A stretch of 64,000 nucleotides of DNA from Shewanella vesiculosa (GCF_021560015.1 NZ_CP073588.1:1178001-1242000); one strand, 5' to 3'. Shown: positions 47,168 through 55,827, counted from the stretch's first letter. The notes: generated by a model from the letters alone, not told the origin. Program-made: numbers and translations.

Positions 47168-47169
47168 CG

Positions 47170-47745
47170 TTACTCCAACAAGCTATTTAATCGACTTAAT
47201 AACGTCGAAATTGACTCTGCTTCTAAACAAATAACAATTTTTGAATCAAAATGACTGGACTCTACTTTAAATTCAACTTCCATGAGTAAAGTGTGAGCCC
47301 AACGATAGTGTTCTGGCGACAGTTTTTCCGGTTCAAATACTGTCGGCATACTCAGCTTGGTGGTCAGCTCTAACTGCTCGGCAAAACCATTTAAACAGGC
47401 TCCAGCTAGAATATTTGACAGTTCAAGCAAAAGCTCTTCGCGGGTAATATCTGACAAAGGCAGCTCATAATCCATCAGCTCAGCAATGGCTTCACAACCC
47501 GCGTGCGATTGTAACGAAACGACCTCACCCTTCACTGTGCCCAAAAAAGATTGCCGAGTATGCCACATGACATCGGAACTGATCATATCGACAAATTCAG
47601 TGGGGGTAACAGAGGAAATGAGTGGAATAGAAAGGGTAATTTTAGCGCCAATTAACCTCGCTAACGAATTGGCTGCTTGGCCCATTGAAATATTCATCAA
47701 CTCCTGTAATGCATCACGCTGCAGTTCACTTAATTGATAAATCAT
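47170..47745 (-). CDS. cheC: CheC-family phosphatase
   Basis: The 191-residue protein contains two copies of the E-x2-N phosphatase motif: Glu15-Asn18 in LQELMNISMGQAANSLA and Glu108-Asn111 in LLELSNILAGACLNG. Both sites are intact, as in CheC/FliY-type proteins, which remove phosphate from CheY. In this operon, the ATG overlaps the CheY-like stop by four bases and the kinase gene follows three bases after its stop. So a kinase, a response regulator and its phosphatase are encoded together. No chemotaxis receptors or CheA are nearby, so the role in the NO/c-di-GMP locus is unknown. Confidence 0.87.
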   Translation of the reverse strand: MIYQLSELQRDALQELMNISMGQAANSLARLIGAKITLSIPLISSVTPTEFVDMISSDVMWHTRQSFLGTVKGEVVSLQSHAGCEAIAELMDYELPLSDITREELLLELSNILAGACLNGFAEQLELTTKLSMPTVFEPEKLSPEHYRWAHTLLMEVEFKVESSHFDSKIVICLEAESISTLLSRLNSLLE

Positions 47746-48107
47746 ATCAACCCCACATCTGTTAATGCTTGTGATAATTGCTCAGAGTTCAATGGCTTGT
47801 GCAAAAACCGAAACGCTCCAAGCTTGTCGACTAACTTTTTCGCTTCTGGCTGTATATCGGCACTAATCACAATGACGATAGTTTTCGTTTTATGCTCATT
47901 TAAGTAGCTGAGTACACCAAAGCCATCGAGTTCAGGCATAGTTAAGTCTAGGAAAAGAACGTCAGCTTTTCCAGCTTCAACGGCCTCAAGAGCTTCTTTA
48001 CCGTTAGTGACCTCGGTTATTTCAATATCCCAATCCGCGGGTAAAGCGCGTCTAACGACTTTTCTTGACATCATTGAATCGTCGGCAATGGTTACAGGTA
48101 TCGGCAT
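47742..48107 (-). CDS. CheY-like stand-alone response regulator
   Basis: The ATG at 48107 with GGAG eight bases upstream gives 121 residues (an in-frame GTG at 48119 is not preferred). It is a single receiver domain: acidic DD pair near 9-10, Asp54 as acceptor in LFLDLTMPELDG, Lys in FLHKPLN. There is no output domain, so it acts by protein contact. It overlaps cheC by four bases and starts the operon CheY-CheC-kinase. A GACAA-N4-GACAA site lies 14 bases upstream of the ATG. Confidence 0.88.
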   Translation of the reverse strand: MPIPVTIADDSMMSRKVVRRALPADWDIEITEVTNGKEALEAVEAGKADVLFLDLTMPELDGFGVLSYLNEHKTKTIVIVISADIQPEAKKLVDKLGAFRFLHKPLNSEQLSQALTDVGLI

Positions 48108-48120
48108 TACAATCTCCACA

Positions 48121-48137
48121 TTGTCTCATTTGTCCTC
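48121..48137. promoter_or_regulatory. Candidate HnoC operator before the cheY-cheC operon
   Basis: On the minus strand this reads GAGGACAAATGAGACAA, the same GACAA-N4-GACAA direct repeat as at 41304-41320 and 48229-48246. It lies 14-30 bases upstream of the CheY-like ATG, overlapping where the leader or promoter would be, so binding would block expression. Confidence 0.6.
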
Positions 48138-48228
48138 TAAACATTATGGTGACGACAACCTTGAATGTCAAAAACTATTAGTATTTATTTTAAACACTGG
48201 TTTTACGCAGCAATCATTGCCATACTCA

Positions 48229-48246
48229 GGGGACAAATAAGACAAG
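48229..48246. promoter_or_regulatory. Candidate HnoC operator before H-NOX
   Basis: GGGGACAAATAAGACAAG carries the GACAA-ATAA-GACAA direct repeat, identical over 15 bases to the hnoC/hnoD site. It lies about 47 bases upstream of the H-NOX ATG. Confidence 0.65.
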
Positions 48247-48292
48247 TTACACTCTGTACTTTATTTCACATAGACTAAAATTGAGAGGCGCT

Positions 48293-48838
48293 ATGAAAGG
48301 CATTATCTTTAATGTGCTTGAAGAAATGATAGTTGAACAAGCTGGCATGGAGGTTTGGAACACATTACTTGAAAAACATACGCCACAAAATCGGGTTTAT
48401 GTGTCTGCTAAAAACTACCCTGAAACGGAGCTATTTGCCATTGCAACCGATGTTGCTGCGCTGCTCAATGTTCCTCTGCAACAAGTAGTAAAAGCCTTTG
48501 GACAGTATTTGTTTTCAGGATTAGCCACTAGACATACCGGTGTAATGACACGTTTTTCAGGTTTCACTTCCTTGGTGATGGGTATTCATAATGTTATTCA
48601 TGTTGAAGTGAATAAGCTTTACCATGAACCCGCTTTACCCACCATTAGTTGTGTATTAGTAAATAACCACAATATTGAACTAACTTATCATTCACCACGT
48701 AAATTATGTTTTTGTGCAGAAGGCCTTATCTTTGGCGCTGCAGAGTATTATCAACAAGCCATCACCATTAAGCATGATGTCTGTATGCACCATGGTGATG
48801 AAAAATGTATTTTAAATATTGAGTTAATTAATGACTGA
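48293..48838 (+). CDS. hnoX: H-NOX nitric oxide sensor (haem-binding)
   Basis: The ATG at 48293, with GAGAGG just upstream, gives 181 residues. H-NOX features are all present: MKGIIFNVLEEMI N-terminus, proximal haem ligand His103, and the haem-carboxylate YxSxR motif Y132-H-S134-P-R136. Cys139, His161, Cys164 and Cys172 match the zinc and thiol sites of the Shewanella H-NOX. It binds haem b and NO; NO-bound protein inhibits the partner kinase HnoK, whose gene overlaps it by eight bases. It is cytoplasmic. Confidence 0.95.
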   Translation: MKGIIFNVLEEMIVEQAGMEVWNTLLEKHTPQNRVYVSAKNYPETELFAIATDVAALLNVPLQQVVKAFGQYLFSGLATRHTGVMTRFSGFTSLVMGIHNVIHVEVNKLYHEPALPTISCVLVNNHNIELTYHSPRKLCFCAEGLIFGAAEYYQQAITIKHDVCMHHGDEKCILNIELIND

Positions 48839-49739
48839 TAAACCTGATCCATATTTAGCAGCCTATCAGCGAGAGAAAAAAGCACGTATTGAGGTCGAGC
48901 AGTTGCTCGAAGATTCGATACGTCAGTTATACGAAAGAAACGTATTACTTGAAAGCCAAATAGTGCAAATTAAAAATCAACAAAAATCACTTATACAGCA
49001 AGAGAAATTGGCATTATTAGGCACATTAGCGGCGGGCGTAGCTCACGAAATTAATAACCCGCTCGCGTTTGTCAGCAGTAACGTAACAACCTTAAATGCC
49101 TATGTTTCTGACTTGCTTAACGTGATACCGAAAGACAGCTTAAATGAGGCTGACACTCGAAATATCAACTTTATAATGAGCGACTTACCTGAGCTGATTT
49201 CGGATACCGAACATGGGTTGGTACGCATAAAAGATATTGTTAAAAACCTATTATTTTTTGCGAGAACAGATGCTGATCAGTTATCTGAAGTCGATCTACT
49301 GCTAGCTGTTGAGATAGCGTTAAAGTTATTAGGACCGAAACTTAAAAATGTCCTTGTTACACAAAATCTACAACCAGTGCCAAAGATCATCTTTAACTCT
49401 GGTGAACTCAATCAAGTGCTCATTAATATTCTGGTTAACGCCATACAGGCATGCGAGTACATGACAAATCATACCTCAAAGATAGGTGTCGATCTGACTC
49501 AAGTTAATGATGAGATATTATTAAATGTTACCGATAATGGTTGTGGAATGTCAGAAGAGGTTCAGCAAAGAATATTTGATGCATTTTACACCACAAAACC
49601 CGTCGGGACTGGAACGGGTATCGGTATGTCAATAGTGCTACAAATACTCGAGCAACATGACGCCAAGATTGTCGTAAAGTCTGAATTAAATAAAGGCACA
49701 AGTATTCAAATTTACTTTCCTATATCCACATCCATGTAG
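48831..49739 (+). CDS. hnoK: HnoK-like H-NOX-associated histidine kinase
   Basis: A 302-residue soluble kinase: residues 1-55 are a charged coiled coil, His72 lies in LGTLAAGVAHEINNPLAF, then an HATPase with NQVLINILVNAIQA, LLNVTDNGCGMS and GTGTGIGMSIVLQ. It has no sensory domain of its own, so input must come from the partner protein. The ATG overlaps the H-NOX stop by eight bases. In S. oneidensis, HnoK autophosphorylation is blocked by NO-H-NOX and its phosphate passes to HnoB, HnoC and HnoD, all encoded within 12 kb here. Confidence 0.92.
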   Translation: MTDKPDPYLAAYQREKKARIEVEQLLEDSIRQLYERNVLLESQIVQIKNQQKSLIQQEKLALLGTLAAGVAHEINNPLAFVSSNVTTLNAYVSDLLNVIPKDSLNEADTRNINFIMSDLPELISDTEHGLVRIKDIVKNLLFFARTDADQLSEVDLLLAVEIALKLLGPKLKNVLVTQNLQPVPKIIFNSGELNQVLINILVNAIQACEYMTNHTSKIGVDLTQVNDEILLNVTDNGCGMSEEVQQRIFDAFYTTKPVGTGTGIGMSIVLQILEQHDAKIVVKSELNKGTSIQIYFPISTSM

Positions 49740-49763
49740 ATATTTATCATTAAAATAAAATGG

Positions 49764-50654
49764 TTAACTAATTTGTTTATTGAAAAAATCTAATGTTCGC
49801 TGCCACGCAAGCTCTGCATTGGCTTCATCATAACGGCCGGTAGAGTCGTTATGAAATCCGTGGTTGGCTTTGTTATACATGTGCATTTGATATGGCACAT
49901 TAACGGCTTTTAAATCCTCCTCATATTCTGGCCATGTTGCGTTCACTCTTTCATCTAATTCAGCTAACTGAATCAGTAAAGGGGCTTTGATGTTTTTTCT
50001 AAGTGCTTTAGCCGCTGGGGTGCCATAAAAAGGCACCCCAGCTTGAATTAAATTAGCCTCCACGGCGGCAAGATAATTCACAATATAACCACCAAAACAA
50101 AAGCCGACCGCGCCCAGCTTGCCATTACTTTGCTGATGGCCTTTCAAAAACTTAGCCGCGGCAACAAAGTCTTGCTCAATTTTGCTTCGGTCTAATGATT
50201 GCTGCATTGCCCGACCTTCATCGTCATTGCCAGGATAACCGCCGAGTGAAAAAAGCGCATCAGGCGCAAATGCAATAAAACCCGCTTTCGCTAAACGGCG
50301 AGCGACATCTTCAATATATGGATTTAAACCACGATTTTCATGAACCACTAATACCACCGGTAATAAAGCGGTTTTATTGGTGGGCTCAACTAAGTAGCCC
50401 TGGCCTTTACCATAACCTAAAGGCGAATCAAATTGGGTATAAGTGGCTTTAATGTCGGCATCATTAAATGACACTTGCTCAGCTAAAGCATAATTAGGCA
50501 GTAACGCTGAGGTCAGAACACTCATTGAATAACCTAACGCCACTAACGAGCCTAATTTAGTCATAAAGGTACGCCGGTCCATGCCACCATGAGCATAGGC
50601 GTCATACCAATCAAAGGCTTCTTGCGGAATATTATCGACGGATTTGTGCTGCAT
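49764..50654 (-). CDS. Dienelactone hydrolase family protein with Tat signal
   Basis: The ATG at 50654 with AGAGGG upstream gives 296 residues. Residues 27-34 (RRTFMTKL) form a twin-arginine motif with a hydrophobic segment after it and a long 26-residue n-region, common in this exported subgroup, so the enzyme is probably periplasmic. The DLH fold shows GAVGFCFGGYIVN with Cys as nucleophile and a late NKANHGFHND with His; the acidic member lies between. It hydrolyses lactones or esters. It is downstream of the AraC regulator on the same strand, but its 190-base gap suggests a separate transcript. Confidence 0.85.
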   Translation of the reverse strand: MQHKSVDNIPQEAFDWYDAYAHGGMDRRTFMTKLGSLVALGYSMSVLTSALLPNYALAEQVSFNDADIKATYTQFDSPLGYGKGQGYLVEPTNKTALLPVVLVVHENRGLNPYIEDVARRLAKAGFIAFAPDALFSLGGYPGNDDEGRAMQQSLDRSKIEQDFVAAAKFLKGHQQSNGKLGAVGFCFGGYIVNYLAAVEANLIQAGVPFYGTPAAKALRKNIKAPLLIQLAELDERVNATWPEYEEDLKAVNVPYQMHMYNKANHGFHNDSTGRYDEANAELAWQRTLDFFNKQIS

Positions 50655-50846
50655 AAGTTCCCTCTTCTGATCAAGTGTCATTACGGTAATTGATGGTTAT
50701 TGATATTAGTAGATAACAGTTAATGTTAGCTGAAGATGATTAATTAACCACCGGCTGCGCAATTGATACGCTTAACCATTGGCTTAAGTTCAATTGATTT
50801 GGTGCGCCTAATTATCGCGATGTGACACTCTAACGATTGCAATGAG

Positions 50847-51806
50847 TCAAGGTTGAGCTGGCTGATATCGCTGACGGGTAAGAGATGGATTCTCGCCAAA
50901 TAATTGGGTGTAATCTTTAGTAAATTGGCCTGGATGCCAAAAACCCCAGTTTGCCGCAATCACTGAAATAGGGTGGTGTAGATCAGGCTGTTTAAGCTCT
51001 CGCCTAACATTATTCAAACGGGTTAATCGTAAAAAACGCAATGGATTAATGCCTAAAATACTCTCAAAACTATACTGCAGGGTGCGGCGGCTAACAAAAG
51101 TAAGCTCACAAAGTTGAGTGATGGTCACGGCCTGTTGCGGATGGTCATCGATAAAAGCTTTAACTTTTTCAACGACGGCTAAACGATGTTGATAACTGGG
51201 GGCCACCGTTTGCGTTGATGCTGGTTGGCTTAATAAATTCAGTGCTAAGGTGCTTAACATGTCTTGCTGAAGATCGGTGCGCAAGCCTAATTCACTGTGG
51301 TTAATCAGCTTTTCAATCATCAAACGAGTTTGATTTAGTAAAATTGGATTGCAATCAATCCGTTCCGCCCCTCGTGTTGATAAGTTCTTCAACGACAGCC
51401 CTTGTATTTCAGCCATGGAATATAAGCTGTGTTGATTAAGCACCACACCATAAATAGTAAATTGCTCAGGGGTGATTAACTCAAAATCATAATCACTGCT
51501 TCGACACATCAACTGATGAGTATCAAGCTGTAAACCATTTATTTTACTTTGCTCAGAACGACATGGAATGCCCAACCAAATAGAATTAGGCGCAATGTTG
51601 CACTGCTGCCTTAATGCTCGTTGAGTAAATTCTTTGAATAAATGCATATCTGGATAATCCAGACCCTCAATACAACCATAAAAACTGCCGTTACTGACCT
51701 GATCATAAACTTGCTGCCATTGGGTTAAATTATGCGCTTGCTCATCGATGTCATTGGTTTGCACCACGCTCTTTTTTGGTGCGCGCTGATTAAAATGGTG
51801 CTCCAT
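50847..51806 (-). CDS. AraC-family regulator, EutR-like
   Basis: The 319-residue protein has a long N-terminal sensing region and a C-terminal double HTH (from about 210): AVTITQLCELTFVSRRTLQYSFESILGINPLRFLRLTRLNNVRREL and a second helix pair ending in RQRYQ. It is divergent from eutB with a 218-base gap. The position matches EutR, which activates eut genes with ethanolamine and adenosylcobalamin. The inducer is inferred from the neighbours. Confidence 0.85.
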   Translation of the reverse strand: MEHHFNQRAPKKSVVQTNDIDEQAHNLTQWQQVYDQVSNGSFYGCIEGLDYPDMHLFKEFTQRALRQQCNIAPNSIWLGIPCRSEQSKINGLQLDTHQLMCRSSDYDFELITPEQFTIYGVVLNQHSLYSMAEIQGLSLKNLSTRGAERIDCNPILLNQTRLMIEKLINHSELGLRTDLQQDMLSTLALNLLSQPASTQTVAPSYQHRLAVVEKVKAFIDDHPQQAVTITQLCELTFVSRRTLQYSFESILGINPLRFLRLTRLNNVRRELKQPDLHHPISVIAANWGFWHPGQFTKDYTQLFGENPSLTRQRYQPAQP

Positions 51807-51921
51807 CTGTCATCTCCTAGCGTTAAAGATTGATTAACCCCCACCTTATTATCTTGATTAAATCCATTTTATCTTTCTGATATAAAACATAAAAAATGAC
51901 TTTGCCGAAACTTGATAGCCA

Positions 51922-52000
51922 CTTGGTACGAATTAAGCTGGTATTGAATTAATTAAATGAGTTGATTAACGATTACAGCAGCAAAACCTGTACCAAGGTT
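51922..52000. promoter_or_regulatory. Inverted repeats in the eutB leader
   Basis: CTTGGTAC (51922-51929) and GTACCAAG (51990-51997) are a perfect eight-base inverted repeat 60 bases apart. The right arm is itself inside AACCT-GTACCA-AGGTT (51985-52000). They sit upstream of eutB, opposite the AraC gene, and could be regulator contact points that loop, or form a leader hairpin. Confidence 0.45.
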
Positions 52001-52024
52001 TGATCGTTGACGGTGAGGTAATAA

Positions 52025-53431
52025 ATGAGCCATTCGTATCGCTACACTCTAGGTAGCCAAACATATCAATTTAAAGACTTGGCCCAGCTAATGGCCAAAG
52101 CAACGCCGCAACGCTCGGGCGATCGCTTAGCGGGCGTAATTGCCTTATCAGCCAAAGAACGAGCCGTTGCCCAAATGACACTCGCTGATGTGCCCTTAAA
52201 AACGTTTCTTAATGATGCTCTCATTCCCTATGAACAAGATGAAGTGACCCGCTTAATCATTGATGAACATGACACCCAGGCATTTGCTTATATTAGCCAT
52301 TTAACCGTTGGTGATTTTCGTAATTGGCTGTTAAGTGACTACGCCACACCGCAAGTATTAGCCGCAGTCAGAATGGGTATTACCCCAGAAATGGCTGCTG
52401 CGGTAAGTAAAATCATGCGTAATCAAGATCTTATTCTTGTGGCTAAAAAATGCCATGTCACTAGCGCTTTTAGAAATACCATAGGCTTACCCGGACACTT
52501 ATCGACCCGCTTACAACCTAACCACCCAACCGACGATGTTAATGGTATCGCGGCGTCAATACTTGATGGTTTGTTATATGGCAATGGTGATGCGGTTATC
52601 GGCATTAATCCTGCAACCGATAACGTGGCACAAGCGATTAAGCTAATGAAATTGATGGATGATGTGATCCAAAAATATGACATTCCGACCCAAAGTTGCG
52701 TGCTCACCCATGTCACCAACACCATTGAATGCATTGAAGCGGGTGCCCCGGTCGATTTGGTGTTTCAATCGATTGGCGGAACTGAAGCAACCAACTCCAG
52801 TTTCGGATTTAATCTCAATACCTTAGCTGAAGCGCAAGATGCCGCATTAAGCCTACACAGGGGCACGGTTGGCAATAACGTAATGTATTTTGAAACAGGC
52901 CAAGGCAGCTCGTTGTCTGCTAATGCTCACCATGGGTTAGACCAACAAACCTGTGAAGCTAGAGCCTATGCCGTCGCGCGCAAGTTTTCACCATTACTGG
53001 TCAACACAGTAGTGGGCTTTATTGGTCCTGAATATTTATTTGATGGTAAAGAAATCACCCGCGCAGGGTTAGAGGATCATTTTTGCGGCAAATTATTAGG
53101 CGTGCCAATGGGCTGTGATGTTTGCTACACCAACCACGCTGAAGCTGACCAAAACGACATGGACAATCTGCTCACTTTATTAGGCGTTGCCGGTTGTTCG
53201 TTTGTGATGGGTATTCCTGGGTCAGACGACATTATGCTTAATTATCAAACCACCTCATTTCATGATGCCTTGTATGTCCGCCGAGTACTGGACGCGCACC
53301 CCGCGCCCGAGTTTGAACACTGGCTAACCAAAATGAACATCATGAAAAATAACACCGACTTTGTTTTATCGAGCAAGCTACCCAGCGCATTTGCCAAACC
53401 GCTTTATGCTTTGCAAGGAGGCGCAAAATGA
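52025..53431 (+). CDS. eutB: Ethanolamine ammonia-lyase large subunit EutB
   Basis: At 468 residues it is of normal EutB length. Recognisable segments include RNWLLSDYATPQVLAAVRMGITPEMAAAVSKIMRNQDLI, VFQSIGGTEATNSSFGFNL, and GNNVMYFETGQGSSLSANAHHGLDQQTCEARAYAVAR, the TIM-barrel parts that bind ethanolamine and cobalamin. With EutC it splits ethanolamine to acetaldehyde and ammonia using adenosylcobalamin. GAGG lies eight bases before the ATG. Its TGA overlaps the eutC ATG by four bases. Confidence 0.95.
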   Translation: MSHSYRYTLGSQTYQFKDLAQLMAKATPQRSGDRLAGVIALSAKERAVAQMTLADVPLKTFLNDALIPYEQDEVTRLIIDEHDTQAFAYISHLTVGDFRNWLLSDYATPQVLAAVRMGITPEMAAAVSKIMRNQDLILVAKKCHVTSAFRNTIGLPGHLSTRLQPNHPTDDVNGIAASILDGLLYGNGDAVIGINPATDNVAQAIKLMKLMDDVIQKYDIPTQSCVLTHVTNTIECIEAGAPVDLVFQSIGGTEATNSSFGFNLNTLAEAQDAALSLHRGTVGNNVMYFETGQGSSLSANAHHGLDQQTCEARAYAVARKFSPLLVNTVVGFIGPEYLFDGKEITRAGLEDHFCGKLLGVPMGCDVCYTNHAEADQNDMDNLLTLLGVAGCSFVMGIPGSDDIMLNYQTTSFHDALYVRRVLDAHPAPEFEHWLTKMNIMKNNTDFVLSSKLPSAFAKPLYALQGGAK

Positions 53432-54318
53432 GCACGCCTGATGTAAAGCAGTCTAATAATGCTGTCGATACTGGCATATCACATCAAGATAATGGCAAGG
53501 TGGTGGCCAATCCTTGGCGCGATCTGCGCCGCTTTACTGACGCCCGCATTGGTCTTGGTAGAGCAGGCATTAGTTTACCCACAGAAGAATTGTTAGCGTT
53601 TCAATTATCGCATGCACAAGCTCGCGACGCGGTAAATTTCCCTCTGGACATTGATGCACTCGCAGCGCAACTGGCCAGTATTCCTTTACTGGATAAGGTT
53701 AGCCCAATCAAGGTTCACAGTCATGCAGATGATCGTATTACCTATTTGCAACGCCCTGATCTTGGCCGAAAACTGTCCCAAAATGGTCGTGACAGCTTGT
53801 TAAGCCACATGAATAGCCAAGGACCAACGACCCACAGCCAATACGATCTTGCCATCGTGGTGGTTGATGGTTTGTCATCACTGGCGGTGCAGCTTAATGC
53901 TCAAGCTTTTATCAACGAATTACTCACCCTACTCAAGCCGCAAATCACACAGTGGAAAATCGCACCAATTACCTTGGTTGAACAAGGCCGAGTGGCCATA
54001 GGCGATGATATTGGCCAGCTGTTAAATGCCCAAGTGGTGATGGTGCTTATCGGCGAACGCCCGGGACTCAGCTCACCAGACAGCCTTGGGTTATATCTGA
54101 CTTGGGCACCTAAAACAGGACTAAATGATGCCTGTCGAAATTGTATTTCTAACATTCGCCCTGCGGGGTTGCCTTATAAAGAGGCTGCCAAACGTGCGCT
54201 GTATTTATTAACCGAGGCCAAAAAACTCAAACTAACAGGAGTCAATTTAAAAGATCGCACTCAAGACGATGTGATTGAACACCAACAGCCAAGGCAGAAT
54301 TTTTTAATCGCTGAATAA
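53428..54318 (+). CDS. eutC: Ethanolamine ammonia-lyase small subunit EutC
   Basis: The 296-residue protein matches EutC: NPWRDLRRFTDARIGLGRAGIS near the start, the DLAIVVVDGLSSLAVQLNA segment and VMVLIGERPGLSSPDSLGLYLTWAPK with DACRNCISNIRPAGLPYKEAA. It completes the B12-dependent lyase and contributes to cobalamin binding. The N-terminal 30 residues are polar and variable, as in other EutC proteins. It is coupled to eutB by an ATGA overlap; the permease follows 68 bases later. Confidence 0.95.
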   Translation: MSTPDVKQSNNAVDTGISHQDNGKVVANPWRDLRRFTDARIGLGRAGISLPTEELLAFQLSHAQARDAVNFPLDIDALAAQLASIPLLDKVSPIKVHSHADDRITYLQRPDLGRKLSQNGRDSLLSHMNSQGPTTHSQYDLAIVVVDGLSSLAVQLNAQAFINELLTLLKPQITQWKIAPITLVEQGRVAIGDDIGQLLNAQVVMVLIGERPGLSSPDSLGLYLTWAPKTGLNDACRNCISNIRPAGLPYKEAAKRALYLLTEAKKLKLTGVNLKDRTQDDVIEHQQPRQNFLIAE

Positions 54319-54386
54319 CGGCGAATAAATTCAATATGTTAAATACTCATTCGAAATAAAAATTAAATACTACTGGAGAGTTAATT

Positions 54387-55790
54387 ATGTCAGAGAACAA
54401 CAAAGAGTACCTTGCCAAAAGACAACTAAAAGGCGGCACCGCCGGCTGGGTGTTGCTAGCAGGTTTGGGCGTGTCATACGTTATTTCTGGTGATTTTGCT
54501 GGGTGGAACTTTGGCATCGCTGAAGCTGGCTGGGGCGGATTTGCCATAGCAGCGATATTAATGGCGATCATGTATTTAGCTTTAGTGTTATCTTTGGCTG
54601 AAATGTCAGCGGCTATTCCTGCCGCGGGTGGCGGTTACAGTTTTGCTCGCCAAGCCATGGGCCCTGCTGGTGGTTACTTAACCGGACTAGCCGTATTAAT
54701 TGAATATGCCCTCGCGCCTGCTGCAATCGTGATTTTTATTGGTTCTGCGGTGCAAGAATTACTCGGCTTTAATGGTCCTTGGGTTTATGCACTCTTCTAT
54801 TTAGTGTTTGTGGGCATTCATCTCGCTGGTGTGGGTGAAGCACTTAAAGTGATGATGGTGATCAGTGGACTAGCCGTTATCGCTATTATTGCCACTGCAG
54901 TGGTGCTTATTGGACACTTTGATGCAACCCGGCTTTATGATATTGCGGTTACTGATGCTGCAGGTGCCAGTGAGTTTTTACCCTTAGGTTGGTACGGTGT
55001 TTGGGCTGCTCTACCGTTTGCCATGTGGTTATTTCTAGCGGTTGAAGGCGTGCCGTTAGCCGCTGAAGAAGCCAAAGATCCAGCCAAAGATGTACCAAAA
55101 GGCATTATTGGCGCGATGATATTTTTACTGTTTACGGCCTTACTCGTGGTGGTATTAGTACCAGGTGCTGGCGGTGCAACGGCCATGGGAGCCAGCGCAG
55201 TGCCATTAGTTGATGCGCTCAATCTCACCGGCAATAATGGCTTAGCAACGATGGTTAATATTTTAGGTTTAGCAGGTTTAGTGGCCTCATTCTTCTCTAT
55301 TATTTATGGTTATAGCCGTTTAGTGTTTGCGTTATCACGTGCGGGTTATATCCCCCGTTCATTATCGATTACCACCTCACGTAAAGTCCCCGCTCGCGCA
55401 TTAATCGTACCAGCAATATTTGGCTTTTTGGCTTCATTAAGCGGCGAAGGTGATTTACTGCTGGCGATGGCGGTTGTTGGCGCTACTGTGTCTTATGCGT
55501 TAATGGCACTCAGTCATATTATATTACGTATCAAGCAGCCTGAGTTGATCCGTCCATACAAAACGCCTGGCGGCATTGTCACCTCAAGTATTGCGTTAGT
55601 CTTGTCTTTAATCGCATTAACAGGTGTGTATGCCTTCGATCCACGGGCATTCTTGTTCACAATAGGCTTATTTGTGATTGGCGCTGCTTATTACTTTGGC
55701 TACAGTTCATCACGCTTAGTCGCCAAAAGTGCCGATGAAGAATTTGCCATGTTAGCCGCGGCAGAATCGGATTTATCGATAGCCAACTAA
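54387..55790 (+). CDS. eat: Ethanolamine permease (Eat type, APC family)
   Basis: A 467-residue polytopic protein with about twelve hydrophobic segments, of the amino acid/polyamine/organocation family. VSYVISGDFAGWNFG near residue 30 and AAIPAAGGGYSFARQAMGPAGGYLTG are typical of Eat-type ethanolamine permeases. GGAGAG precedes the ATG. It is third in the operon with eutB and eutC, which supports ethanolamine as the substrate. A strong hairpin follows at 55828-55868. Confidence 0.92.
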   Translation: MSENNKEYLAKRQLKGGTAGWVLLAGLGVSYVISGDFAGWNFGIAEAGWGGFAIAAILMAIMYLALVLSLAEMSAAIPAAGGGYSFARQAMGPAGGYLTGLAVLIEYALAPAAIVIFIGSAVQELLGFNGPWVYALFYLVFVGIHLAGVGEALKVMMVISGLAVIAIIATAVVLIGHFDATRLYDIAVTDAAGASEFLPLGWYGVWAALPFAMWLFLAVEGVPLAAEEAKDPAKDVPKGIIGAMIFLLFTALLVVVLVPGAGGATAMGASAVPLVDALNLTGNNGLATMVNILGLAGLVASFFSIIYGYSRLVFALSRAGYIPRSLSITTSRKVPARALIVPAIFGFLASLSGEGDLLLAMAVVGATVSYALMALSHIILRIKQPELIRPYKTPGGIVTSSIALVLSLIALTGVYAFDPRAFLFTIGLFVIGAAYYFGYSSSRLVAKSADEEFAMLAAAESDLSIAN

Positions 55791-55827
55791 TCGGCAGTTA
55801 ACTTATCGATACTGTTATGTAAACATA

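Noticed and set aside
51807..52024. Cobalamin riboswitch before eutB
   Set aside because: The gap is short and the B12-box sequence is not seen; only simple inverted repeats are present.
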